From positions 2,196,687-2,202,061 of the forward strand of contig CP070839.1 in NCBI GenBank assembly GCA_020341875.1: 5,375 bases of DNA, written 5' to 3'. Below the pieces are notes generated by a model. It saw only the letters and a program-made list of their open reading frames with translations, was not told the origin of the DNA and ran no database searches. Source of the stretch: Candidatus Zixiibacteriota bacterium. Lineage in GTDB: Bacteria > Zixibacteria > MSB-5A5 > SM1-73. Positions 1-5,072 of the stretch are shown piece by piece; the stretch's first letter is position 1; each line of letters starts with the position of its first letter. The position numbers were made by a program, and so were the translations under genes.

Positions 1-79
1 CCACGAACTCCTTGCCCAGGAATTTCTTCAGGGCTTTGGTCTTGGCGGGTGACTCGACTATTACCAGGTTGCTATCCAC
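1..79 (-). CDS. topA: DNA topoisomerase I, N-terminal fragment (cut by window edge)
   Basis: Only the first 26 codons are present; the gene continues beyond the left edge. The reading begins VDSNLVIVESPAKTKALKKF (GTG start) and continues LGKEFV. This is the characteristic beginning of the Toprim domain of type IA topoisomerases, where the glutamate of the VIVESPAK motif belongs to the catalytic acidic site. The enzyme relaxes negative supercoils by single-strand passage. The GTG start at 79 is supported by an AAGGAG ribosome binding site at 88-93, eight bases upstream. It lies 71 bases downstream of the rpoZ stop with no clear terminator between them, so co-transcription with rpoZ is plausible. 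The N-terminal motif makes the identification strong despite the short length. Reverse gyrase carries a related domain but would not start here. Confidence 0.9.
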   Translation of the reverse strand, partial: MDSNLVIVESPAKTKALKKFLGKEFV

Positions 80-150
80 TCAAATCGCTCCTTCTGCAGG
101 GAAGTTGGCCTGAGAGGATCCAGACATCTTTGGATACTGCCCCAAGCTCT

Positions 151-369
151 TTACTGCCTTTCGAATTCAACCCGTCCTTCCAGCACGTTGTCCATAGCTT
201 CAGCGATGACCTTGGGCTGTTTTTCCTCTGGCTCGGCGGATTCCTCTTCATCCGGTTTCTCTCTCAGCCTTTCTACGTTCAGCCTCCTGGCATGCTTGGC
301 AACCAGCAGAACCGCTTCATACCGGCTACTGCAGGTCTTATCCAGTTTCTCGCCAGCATCTAATTCCAT
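151..369 (-). CDS. rpoZ: DNA-directed RNA polymerase subunit omega
   Basis: A 72-residue protein matching the omega subunit, which stabilises the beta-prime subunit and helps assemble RNA polymerase. Visible family marks are the RYEAVLLVAKHARRLN helix (about residues 16-31) and the C-terminal PKVIAEAMDNVLEGRV segment (about 52-67), joined by a very acidic linker (about 39-50, rich in E and D). The frame stays open to an ATG at 393. I prefer the ATG at 369 because a strong GGGAGG Shine-Dalgarno sits five bases upstream of it (375-380), while the 393 ATG has none. Its neighbour gmk is the usual partner of rpoZ. The downstream gene here is topA rather than the frequent coaBC. The protein is at the short end for the family. 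Identification is from motifs and context together. Confidence 0.9.
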   Translation of the reverse strand: MELDAGEKLDKTCSSRYEAVLLVAKHARRLNVERLREKPDEEESAEPEEKQPKVIAEAMDNVLEGRVEFERQ

Positions 370-457
370 CAATTCCTCCCTTGGCTTTATCATCCTATGG
401 CAAAAAGGGTAAACGATATTCCTTTAGCAAATCTTTGCCCAATCGGATGTTTCTTAG

Positions 458-466
458 GATATAACA
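458..466 (-). promoter_or_regulatory. possible extended -10 promoter of rpoZ
   Basis: On the minus strand the bases read TGTTATATC: a TGn extension followed by TATATC, a 4/6 match to TATAAT. It lies about 90 bases upstream of the rpoZ ATG and downstream of the hairpin at 487-512, so it could restart transcription for rpoZ. There is no good -35 hexamer (the 17-bp position reads TTTAAG). This is a weak call. Confidence 0.22.
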
Positions 467-486
467 GTAACCGCGCCAACTTAAAT

Positions 487-512
487 AAGCCGGTTTTTCG
501 GTTAACCGGCTT
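487..512 (-). terminator. hairpin between gmk and rpoZ, probable weak terminator
   Basis: A perfect 9-bp inverted repeat, AAGCCGGTT at 487-495 and AACCGGCTT at 504-512, with an 8-base loop. On the minus strand the stem is followed by a T-rich but broken stretch (CTTATTTAAG). It lies 47 bases beyond the gmk stop and about 120 bases before the rpoZ ATG. It may be a leaky terminator, or an mRNA-stabilising or processing hairpin within a gmk-rpoZ transcript. The plus-strand side has only three T's, and no plus-strand gene needs it. Confidence 0.55.
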
Positions 513-559
513 TCTCTCACCTCTGGAGGAGAACTGATCTCGCCCGCGGATATCAAGTT

Positions 560-1180
560 TTAGGTTACTCCCTTACCCCTCCTCCAACGGGCGTAATCGA
601 ACCTGCTCGATTTTAGCCTCTCCGATTCAATGATGTTCTCCACCGACTTCACAGTATGACTTAAGCTCTTGTTTATCACGACATAATCATACTTCGACCA
701 GAAGTTCATTTCCCTTAACCCCGTCTTCAATCGTTGCTTCATCTCCGAGGTCTCTTCCGTTCCCCTCTGGACCAGCCTTCTTTTGAGTTCGCTCATGGAT
801 GGTGGCAGAAGGAAGATCAGAACACTCTGCGGGTATTTTCTCTTCATGGCCATTCCGCCCTGCACGTCCAGAACGAAGAAGGCGACTTTGCCTTGCTTTT
901 TCACTTTGGTCACAGACTCCTTCAGCGTCCCGTATCGGTGGCCGTGCACCCAGGCCCACTCGACGAATTGCCTTTTTCTTATCTTCCCTCTGAACTGCTC
1001 CTCGGTAAGAAAGATATAGTCCCTTCCCTGCCTTTCTCCCTTTCTTCTGCTCCTGGTGGTGGCGGAGACAGAACGGACAAAGGTTTTGTGCTTTTTTAAG
1101 ATCTTCTGGCAGACCGTGGTCTTTCCTCCTCCCGAGGGAGAGGACAGAACCACCAGAATTTCCTTCCTCTTAGCACTCAC
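560..1180 (-). CDS. gmk: guanylate kinase
   Basis: A 206-residue guanylate kinase, a normal length. It transfers phosphate from ATP to GMP to give GDP in the cytoplasm and is essential for GTP and dGTP supply. The P-loop is SSPSGGGKTT (13-22). The GMP-binding part shows SVSATTR (37-43), GERQGRDYIF (48-57), EWAWVHG (74-80) and YGT (83-85). These are followed by DVQGG (105-109), LLPPSMSELKRRLVQRGT in the lid region (124-141) and YDYVVIN (164-170). The first Walker glycine is serine, a variant also seen in other bacterial Gmk proteins. The stretch usually reading TTRxPRxGE is more basic here (TTRSRRKGE). The start is GTG at 1180 with only a weak AGG about ten bases upstream. An in-frame GTG at codon 10 follows AAGGAA but would trim the first strand. 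It has its own probable promoter at 1228-1255. Confidence 0.96.
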   Translation of the reverse strand: MSAKRKEILVVLSSPSGGGKTTVCQKILKKHKTFVRSVSATTRSRRKGERQGRDYIFLTEEQFRGKIRKRQFVEWAWVHGHRYGTLKESVTKVKKQGKVAFFVLDVQGGMAMKRKYPQSVLIFLLPPSMSELKRRLVQRGTEETSEMKQRLKTGLREMNFWSKYDYVVINKSLSHTVKSVENIIESERLKSSRFDYARWRRGKGVT

Positions 1181-1227
1181 GAGAAGCTGACCTCAGAATT
1201 GGATTTTACGTTTCCTCTTCCATTCTC

Positions 1228-1245
1228 ATTCTACATCTGTAGAAT
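1228..1245. promoter_or_regulatory. 18-bp palindrome over the gmk -10 box, candidate operator
   Basis: ATTCTACA (1228-1235) and TGTAGAAT (1238-1245) form a perfect 8-bp inverted repeat around a 2-bp spacer. One arm contains the complete -10 hexamer of the gmk promoter candidate. The core reads TACA-n2-TGTA, the form recognised by the winged-helix repressors BlaI, MecI and CopY. No such regulator is visible in this window, so the link to that family is only a resemblance. As RNA it would be a poor hairpin because the loop is only two bases, which favours a DNA-level role if it has one. Confidence 0.4.
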
Positions 1246-1255
1246 CGGCACTCAA
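1228..1255 (-). promoter_or_regulatory. probable sigma-70-type promoter of gmk
   Basis: On the minus strand TTGAGT (1250-1255) and TAGAAT (1228-1233) are separated by 16 bp. The matches are 4/6 to TTGACA and 5/6 to TATAAT. It lies immediately downstream of the terminator at 1282-1309 and would give a leader of about 40 nt before the gmk GTG at 1180. The position between a terminator and a gene start supports the call. The -10 box is one edge of the palindrome at 1228-1245. Confidence 0.55.
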
Positions 1256-1281
1256 GACGCCTGAGATGCCTCAATTATGCG

Positions 1282-1309
1282 AAAAAGGCGATGGCAAAAT
1301 CGCCTTTTT
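1282..1309 (-). terminator. intrinsic terminator after yicC
   Basis: A perfect 11-bp stem, AAAAAGGCGAT (1282-1292) and ATCGCCTTTTT (1299-1309), with a 6-base loop. Each strand carries a T5 tract after the GC-rich part, so it has the form of a bidirectional terminator. Only the minus-strand direction has a gene to end: yicC, whose stop is 108 bases upstream. It separates yicC from gmk, which are often co-transcribed elsewhere. Confidence 0.85.
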
Positions 1310-1416
1310 GGGGTGGCTACCTCTGCGAATCTCGGTTCGTAAAGGACAAGCTGTCTTCTGTCAATTCAGTACCTATCTTTCACCCTGGAGCAATTTGACT
1401 TTGAATTCGTCATGCG
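1310..1416. other. spacer between yicC stop and its terminator
   Basis: This 107-base stretch, with the terminator and gmk promoter, makes up the 236-base gap between yicC and gmk. I see no gene in it. The small RemA-type gene found between yicC and gmk in some bacteria is absent. On the minus strand a TTGACA at 1359-1364 has only a poor -10 match (TACGAA at 1336-1341, 17-bp spacing), so I do not call a promoter. Confidence 0.6.
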
Positions 1417-2295
1417 TCATTCAATATTCTGCACCTGCTCTCTTATCTTCTCGATCTCCTCTTTTAGGAAGATCACCTTCTGCGAGATTTCGGCATCGGC
1501 AGCTTTGGACCCGATGGTGTTGGCTTCCCGGTTCATCTCCTGCAGCAAAAAGGTAAGTCTTTTTCCCACCGGTCCATCTTCCTTCAGGGCGGAGAGAAAC
1601 TGCTGGTTGTGACTTGTGAAGCGGACGCACTCCTCGGTCACGTCGCACTTCTCCGCCATCAGAGCCACCTCCAGCTCGATTCTATGCTGGTCAACCACCA
1701 TAGCGTCCAGAAGCTCCGTGATCTTGGTCTTGAGCTTTTTTCTGTAATTGTCTACGCTATTGGGGGTCAGTTTCTCTATCTGGGGAATCGCCTCCTCCAA
1801 CCCCGCCACCCTTCCGGTGAGGTCCTGCGCCAGTTTGGCCCCTTCCGCTTTCCGCATTCGGTTGAACTCCTCCAAAGCCCGTCCGGTGACCTCCGAGACC
1901 ACCTCCCAGGCTTTCTCCAGATCAGGCTCCTCCTTCTCCACCTTGACCAGATCGGGAAGGCCAAAGAACTGATCCAAGCGGACGTCTCCGGACAAACCGT
2001 ACCGTCCCTTAAGCTCTTTCATTATGTTGAAATAGACGTCGGCTGCCTCTTCGTTCAGCTTGGCATAGGAAGCCACCGCAGACGTCTCCTCCCAACTCAA
2101 GCTGAAGTTGATCTTGCCCCGGCTGATGGTGGAGAGAATCATCTCCTTCAGTTTGGACTCTAATGGGGAGAGCTGTTTGGGCAGGCGGAATTGTATCTCG
2201 CAGAAGCGGTTGTTTACCGAGCTTATCTCCACCGTGGCCTTCAGGTTCTCCTCGACCAGCTCGGCCCTGCCATATCCGGTCATGCTTGCGACCAT
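1417..2295 (-). CDS. yicC: YicC family endoribonuclease
   Basis: A 292-residue protein that matches YicC from end to end. The N-terminal YicC domain begins MVASMTGYGRAE (1-12), followed by VEISSVNNRF (22-31), RLPKQLSPLE (37-46) and SRGKINFSLSW (58-68). The middle (about 120-195) is charged and probably helical. The C-terminal DUF1732 part carries HRIELEVALMAEKCDVTEE (204-222), GPVGKRLTFLLQEMNREANT (241-260), IGSKAADAEI (261-270) and the ending EKIREQVQNIE. Members studied in E. coli are endoribonucleases acting in RNA turnover; the same activity here is inferred from family membership. The ATG at 2295 has a GGAGA ribosome binding site five bases upstream (2301-2305). Transcription should start from the consensus promoter at 2320-2347 and stop at the hairpin at 1282-1309, giving a monocistronic message. 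Confidence 0.95.
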   Translation of the reverse strand: MVASMTGYGRAELVEENLKATVEISSVNNRFCEIQFRLPKQLSPLESKLKEMILSTISRGKINFSLSWEETSAVASYAKLNEEAADVYFNIMKELKGRYGLSGDVRLDQFFGLPDLVKVEKEEPDLEKAWEVVSEVTGRALEEFNRMRKAEGAKLAQDLTGRVAGLEEAIPQIEKLTPNSVDNYRKKLKTKITELLDAMVVDQHRIELEVALMAEKCDVTEECVRFTSHNQQFLSALKEDGPVGKRLTFLLQEMNREANTIGSKAADAEISQKVIFLKEEIEKIREQVQNIE

Positions 2296-2319
2296 AAGAT
2301 TCTCCAGTTGCGAATTTGT

Positions 2320-2347
2320 ATTATACTCTGATACTCTGCTTTGTCAA
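2320..2347 (-). promoter_or_regulatory. consensus sigma-70-type promoter of yicC
   Basis: On the minus strand TTGACA (2342-2347) and TATAAT (2320-2325) are both perfect, with a 16-bp spacer. The predicted start near 2313 leaves a leader of about 18 nt containing only the GGAGA ribosome binding site before the yicC ATG. It lies just after the glmS terminator. The position and perfect boxes make this the clearest regulatory site in the window. It also implies that the organism uses a conventional housekeeping sigma factor. Confidence 0.88.
2323..2338. repeat. tandem 8-bp direct repeat inside the yicC promoter
   Basis: On the minus strand CAGAGTAT occurs twice in direct succession, filling most of the promoter spacer. 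The second copy runs into the TATAAT box. It may be an activator or repressor half-site pair, or simply a small duplication that set the promoter spacing. Two copies are too few to say. Confidence 0.5.
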
Positions 2348-2364
2348 CCAAAATTTGGGGCAAG

Positions 2365-2405
2365 AAAAATGTCGGATAGTCCCCCGTACGGGGGACATAT
2401 CCGAC
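2365..2405 (-). terminator. intrinsic terminator of glmS with long palindromic stem
   Basis: The hairpin spans 2371-2405. The arms GTCGGATA (2371-2378) and TATCCGAC (2398-2405) flank a perfect 18-bp palindrome at 2379-2396 (CCCCCGTACGGGGG with GT and AC at its ends). One unpaired A at 2397 is the only irregularity. On the minus strand the stem is followed by ATTTTTC, a T5 tract at 2365-2369. It begins 12 bases beyond the glmS stop, so it ends the glmS transcript. The long GC-rich stem is larger than a terminator requires and may also be a copy of a dispersed palindromic element. Confidence 0.85.
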
Positions 2406-2417
2406 CTACAACCGATC

Positions 2418-4244
2418 TTACTCAACCGTCACGCTTTTGGCCAGATTCCTCGGTTGATCCACGTTGCAGCCCCGCATCACCGCCATGTGATAAGCCAAAA
2501 GCTGCAGCGGAATCACGGACAGAACGGGGGTTAAAAGTTCCAGGGTGTGAGGAATGTAGATCACGTGATCCACCTTGTCTGCAATCTCGTCGTCCCCTTC
2601 CGTGGCCACTGCGATGATCTTCCCCTTTCGCGCCTTTATCTCCGCTATGTTGGAGAGAACCTTATCGTGCACCTTGTCCCTTAAGCCTACGACCACCACC
2701 GGCATGTTCTCGTCTATCAGCGCTATCGGGCCGTGTTTCATCTCTGCGGCGGGGTAGCCTTCTGCATGAATGTAGGATATCTCCTTGAGCTTGAGGGCGC
2801 CTTCCAGGGCGACGGGGAAGTTAAAGCCCCGGCCCAGGTAAAGGAAGTTGTTCTTCTTGTAGTATTTCTCGGCGATGGCCTTGATGTCGGCATCTTTCCT
2901 TAGAATCTCCTCCACCTGCTCAGGGATCTTATACATGGCATCGATGATCTCTCGTCCCCTTTCCAGCGACATGGTTCTCATACGTGCCAGAAGCAAGGAG
3001 ACTAAGGACAAGACCATCATCTGGGAGGTGAACGCCTTGGTGGAAGCTACCCCGATCTCCGGGCCGGCATGGATGTATACTCCGCCGTCAGTCTCTCGGG
3101 CTATGGTGCTGCCTACCACGTTGCAGATGCCCAGAACTGTTGCCCCCTTCCTTTTGGCCTCTCTAAGCGCCGCCTGGGTATCCGTGGTCTCTCCTGACTG
3201 GCTTATCACGAAAAGTACCGTCCCTTCGTTGATGATGGGACTTCTGTAACGGAATTCGGAGGCATATTCCACCTCCACCGGAATCAATGCGGCATCCTCG
3301 ATCATGTATTCGCCCACCAACGCCGCATGCCAGGCGGTGCCACAGGCAGAAAGGATGACCCGATCTATCAAATGCAACTCCTCATACTGCAGATTGAGTC
3401 CATTCAACCGTGCGGTTCCCTCCTCGTAATTCAATCGACCTCTTATGGCGTTTCTCAGGGTGGTGGGCTGCTCGAAGATCTCCTTGAGCATAAAGTGGGG
3501 GAATCCGCCTTTTTCGATCTGATCCAAGGTCCAGGAGATCTCCTGAATCTGCGGGGTGACTTCGGTTTTATCCACCGTGGAGATGACGAAGTTCTCCGGG
3601 TCGACCAAAGCAACTTCCCTGTCCTCCAGGTAAACCACCTTGTTGGTATGTCTTAAGATGGCGGCCACGTCCGATGCCACGAAATTCTCCCCCTTTCCCG
3701 TGCCTATCACCAACGGGCTCCCATGCCGTGCCGCCACTATCTGGTGAGGGCTATCCTTACACAAGACGGCGATGCCATAGGTCCCCTCCACCTGGGAGAG
3801 CGCCGCCTGGGTGGCTTCCATGAGATCACCGTCGTAGTACTCTTCGATTAAGTGAGCCAGAATCTCGGTATCGGTATCCGAGGTAAACTTGTGGCCTTTA
3901 CGGTTCAGAAGCTCCCTTAAGCTTCGGTAATTCTCGATGATGCCGTTATGCACCACCGCGATTTTGCCCTTGCAGTCTAAGTGCGGGTGGGCATTGAGGT
4001 CGGTCGGCTCGCCGTGTGTTGCCCATCTGGTATGAGCTATTCCGGTGGTGCTGTCGAATTGCTTTTCCTGTAGCAGGGCCTCGAGCGCGGTTATCTTGCC
4101 GGCGCACTTCTCATATATCAGACCCTTGTCCTCCAGCATAGCAATTCCTGCAGAATCGTACCCTCGATACTCCAGTCTTTTCAAACCCTCCACCAGAAGG
4201 GGAACCGCTTTTTCTTTGCCCACGTATCCGATAATTCCACACAT
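2418..4244 (-). CDS. glmS: glutamine--fructose-6-phosphate aminotransferase (isomerizing)
   Basis: A complete 608-residue GlmS of usual length. It converts fructose-6-phosphate and glutamine into glucosamine-6-phosphate and glutamate, the entry step to UDP-GlcNAc, peptidoglycan and lipopolysaccharide. The N-terminal class II glutaminase domain starts MCGIIGYVG, with Cys2 as nucleophile, HTRWATHGEP (71-80), HNGI (99-102) and SDTDTE (122-127). Two SIS sugar-isomerase domains follow, with SACGTAWHA (299-307), VISQSGETTDTQ (347-358), GVASTKAFTSQ (398-408), LKLKEISYIHAEGYPAAEMK (484-503) then HGP, and the C-terminal tail DQPRNLAKSVTVE with the conserved lysine at 603. All expected catalytic and binding motifs are present. 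The ATG at 4244 has an AGGAG ten bases upstream (4255-4259). It ends just before the strong hairpin at 2365-2405. No glmS ribozyme is recognisable upstream, so regulation may differ from Firmicutes. Confidence 0.98.
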   Translation of the reverse strand: MCGIIGYVGKEKAVPLLVEGLKRLEYRGYDSAGIAMLEDKGLIYEKCAGKITALEALLQEKQFDSTTGIAHTRWATHGEPTDLNAHPHLDCKGKIAVVHNGIIENYRSLRELLNRKGHKFTSDTDTEILAHLIEEYYDGDLMEATQAALSQVEGTYGIAVLCKDSPHQIVAARHGSPLVIGTGKGENFVASDVAAILRHTNKVVYLEDREVALVDPENFVISTVDKTEVTPQIQEISWTLDQIEKGGFPHFMLKEIFEQPTTLRNAIRGRLNYEEGTARLNGLNLQYEELHLIDRVILSACGTAWHAALVGEYMIEDAALIPVEVEYASEFRYRSPIINEGTVLFVISQSGETTDTQAALREAKRKGATVLGICNVVGSTIARETDGGVYIHAGPEIGVASTKAFTSQMMVLSLVSLLLARMRTMSLERGREIIDAMYKIPEQVEEILRKDADIKAIAEKYYKKNNFLYLGRGFNFPVALEGALKLKEISYIHAEGYPAAEMKHGPIALIDENMPVVVVGLRDKVHDKVLSNIAEIKARKGKIIAVATEGDDEIADKVDHVIYIPHTLELLTPVLSVIPLQLLAYHMAVMRGCNVDQPRNLAKSVTVE

Positions 4245-4447
4245 GCTTTACTTGCTCCTCGACATTTGAGGCGTGGCTTAGCCTCTGAACCCATTTCCTC
4301 TAAGTTTACACACCTAGAGCGAAAACAACGTTTCGCCCTAAAGATACGTCTTTTTCAGGCCCGGAGAAGGGCTTTTTTCCGAATCTCGGATCAGCCACTC
4401 CCAAGACCCGCTAAATCGATGACATCCGGACCTGCGGAGACCCGTAC
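4245..4447 (-). promoter_or_regulatory. hairpin-rich leader upstream of glmS
   Basis: This 203-base gap has no supported gene. Transcribed toward glmS it contains four inverted repeats: TCCGA/TCGGA (4378-4390), GCCC/GGGC (4359-4372), a 10-bp stem with arms 4315-4324 and 4331-4340, and GAGGC/GCCTC (4268-4285), which ends nine bases before the AGGAG. The 10-bp stem has one imperfect pair, a G-U wobble in minus-strand RNA but an A-C mismatch in plus-strand RNA, which favours a role in the glmS-direction transcript. I find no convincing promoter boxes. The conserved glmS ribozyme core is not visible. It could be a structured 5' leader or simply the spacer of a transcript coming from membrane gene A. 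Confidence 0.4.
4357..4378 (+). terminator. terminator-like hairpin on the plus strand in the glmS leader
   Basis: Read on the plus strand, GCCC (4359-4362), a GGAGAA loop and GGGC (4369-4372) are followed directly by six T's (4373-4378); two weaker outer pairs extend the stem to 4357. This has the shape of a short intrinsic terminator for plus-strand transcription. No plus-strand gene lies to its left to be terminated, so it may block antisense transcription into the region or be fortuitous. Read toward glmS it is an A-flanked hairpin without a T tract. Confidence 0.35.
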
Positions 4448-5038
4448 TCAGAATCGCACAACCAACCGAAAATTCGCGCGATCATTCTGTTGGTCGAATT
4501 CAAGTCCCAACCCCCTCTTCTGTTTCCCCAAGAGCATTCCGTTGTGCTCCTCGGCTGCTTTTGGGGCCTCGGACACATCATAAAACCAGGTAACTAGGAA
4601 AAACATGACGCCCAAGCGATACCGCCATAGGGCAAGAATCCATAGATCTGACCAATTCTGGGATTCGCTGATATACTCCGCAACCCAGCCGGTTGCCACA
4701 AATCCTATGCCGATGATCTCTGTTATCAGCAAGCCCCATCCGGTGGAGTCATGCCCGGCGTAGAAATGCCCCGCTCCATGGACAATCGACCCCGGAATGA
4801 CGGCGTGGAGGAAAGCTACGGTGGGGCTCTTCAGTTTTGGCCTATCCCAAGGGCGGGGCTTGGAAGAGTCAGCATATTGCTGGTCAAAGAGAAGCACCGG
4901 CGACCGGACGAGTCCCAAGTTCCCTGGCTCATTCCTGGAAACGAGGGTTTCCACCCCTTGGCTTGCAGTCAAAGGAAAAACCCACAAGCCCACGATCAGG
5001 AACAAAGTCAGAATGGCCGTTTTCCTCAGTTGGATCAT
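4448..5038 (-). CDS. small membrane protein of unknown function, tandem paralogue A
   Basis: A 196-residue protein I do not recognise. Residues 1-26 look like a signal peptide (MIQLRK, then a hydrophobic core ending FPLTAS), with no lipobox cysteine. A polar, proline-containing linker follows to about 71. Next come a hydrophobic turn ending in the motif PGSIVHGAGHFYAG (82-95), a transmembrane segment (about 100-122), a second around 132-155, and a polar tail with APKAAEEHN (158-166), KQKRGLG (172-178) and a terminal FRLVVRF. The adjacent upstream gene encodes a clear paralogue. The PGxxxHGxGHFYAG stretch recalls the PGxGxxYxG turn of several small membrane-protein families, but this is only resemblance. 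The ATG at 5038 is chosen because GGGTGG lies eight bases upstream; an in-frame GTG at 5050 would add four residues. Envelope location is inferred. Confidence 0.75.
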   Translation of the reverse strand: MIQLRKTAILTLFLIVGLWVFPLTASQGVETLVSRNEPGNLGLVRSPVLLFDQQYADSSKPRPWDRPKLKSPTVAFLHAVIPGSIVHGAGHFYAGHDSTGWGLLITEIIGIGFVATGWVAEYISESQNWSDLWILALWRYRLGVMFFLVTWFYDVSEAPKAAEEHNGMLLGKQKRGLGLEFDQQNDRANFRLVVRF

Positions 5039-5072
5039 ACCTGAATCCACCCGATAGTGATTGTGCCGCTCA

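Noticed and set aside
80..127. 15-codon minus-strand frame between rpoZ and topA, ending directly before the topA GTG
   Set aside because: It has no ribosome binding site of its own and no motif. Its stop falling next to the GTG is a likely coincidence.
49..363. 104-codon plus-strand open frame over the rpoZ region
   Set aside because: It is antisense to rpoZ and the topA leader, and its translation shows no recognisable motif. The minus-strand genes have clear family motifs and ribosome binding sites.
1326..1335. 10-mer CGAATCTCGG shared with 4380-4389, both in spacers
   Set aside because: Several shared 10-mers are expected by chance in a window of this size.
1327..1364. TTGACA with a weak TACGAA at 17 bp, upstream of the terminator at 1282-1309, suggesting a short RNA
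   Set aside because: The -10 match is only 3/6 and lacks the final T. The RNA would be about 50 nt with nothing to support it.
1609..2163. 184-codon plus-strand open frame opposite yicC
   Set aside because: It is a shadow of the well-supported yicC gene, with no plausible product and no start signal.
4133..4294. Upstream ATG at 4294 in the glmS leader, preceded by GAGGAA and running out of frame into glmS
   Set aside because: The ribosome binding site is only two bases from the ATG, the peptide has no features, and the frame overlaps glmS. Conservation would be needed to propose a regulatory uORF.
4245..4447. glmS ribozyme
   Set aside because: The stretch GTCGAGGAG near the glmS start superficially recalls a ribozyme motif. 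But it is the ribosome binding region, and the conserved cleavage-site core and pseudoknot segments are not visible upstream.
4266..4583. 105-codon plus-strand frame crossing the glmS leader and the end of membrane gene A
   Set aside because: Its translation has no recognisable motif, it overlaps the conserved C-terminus of paralogue A, and it reads through the terminator-like hairpin.
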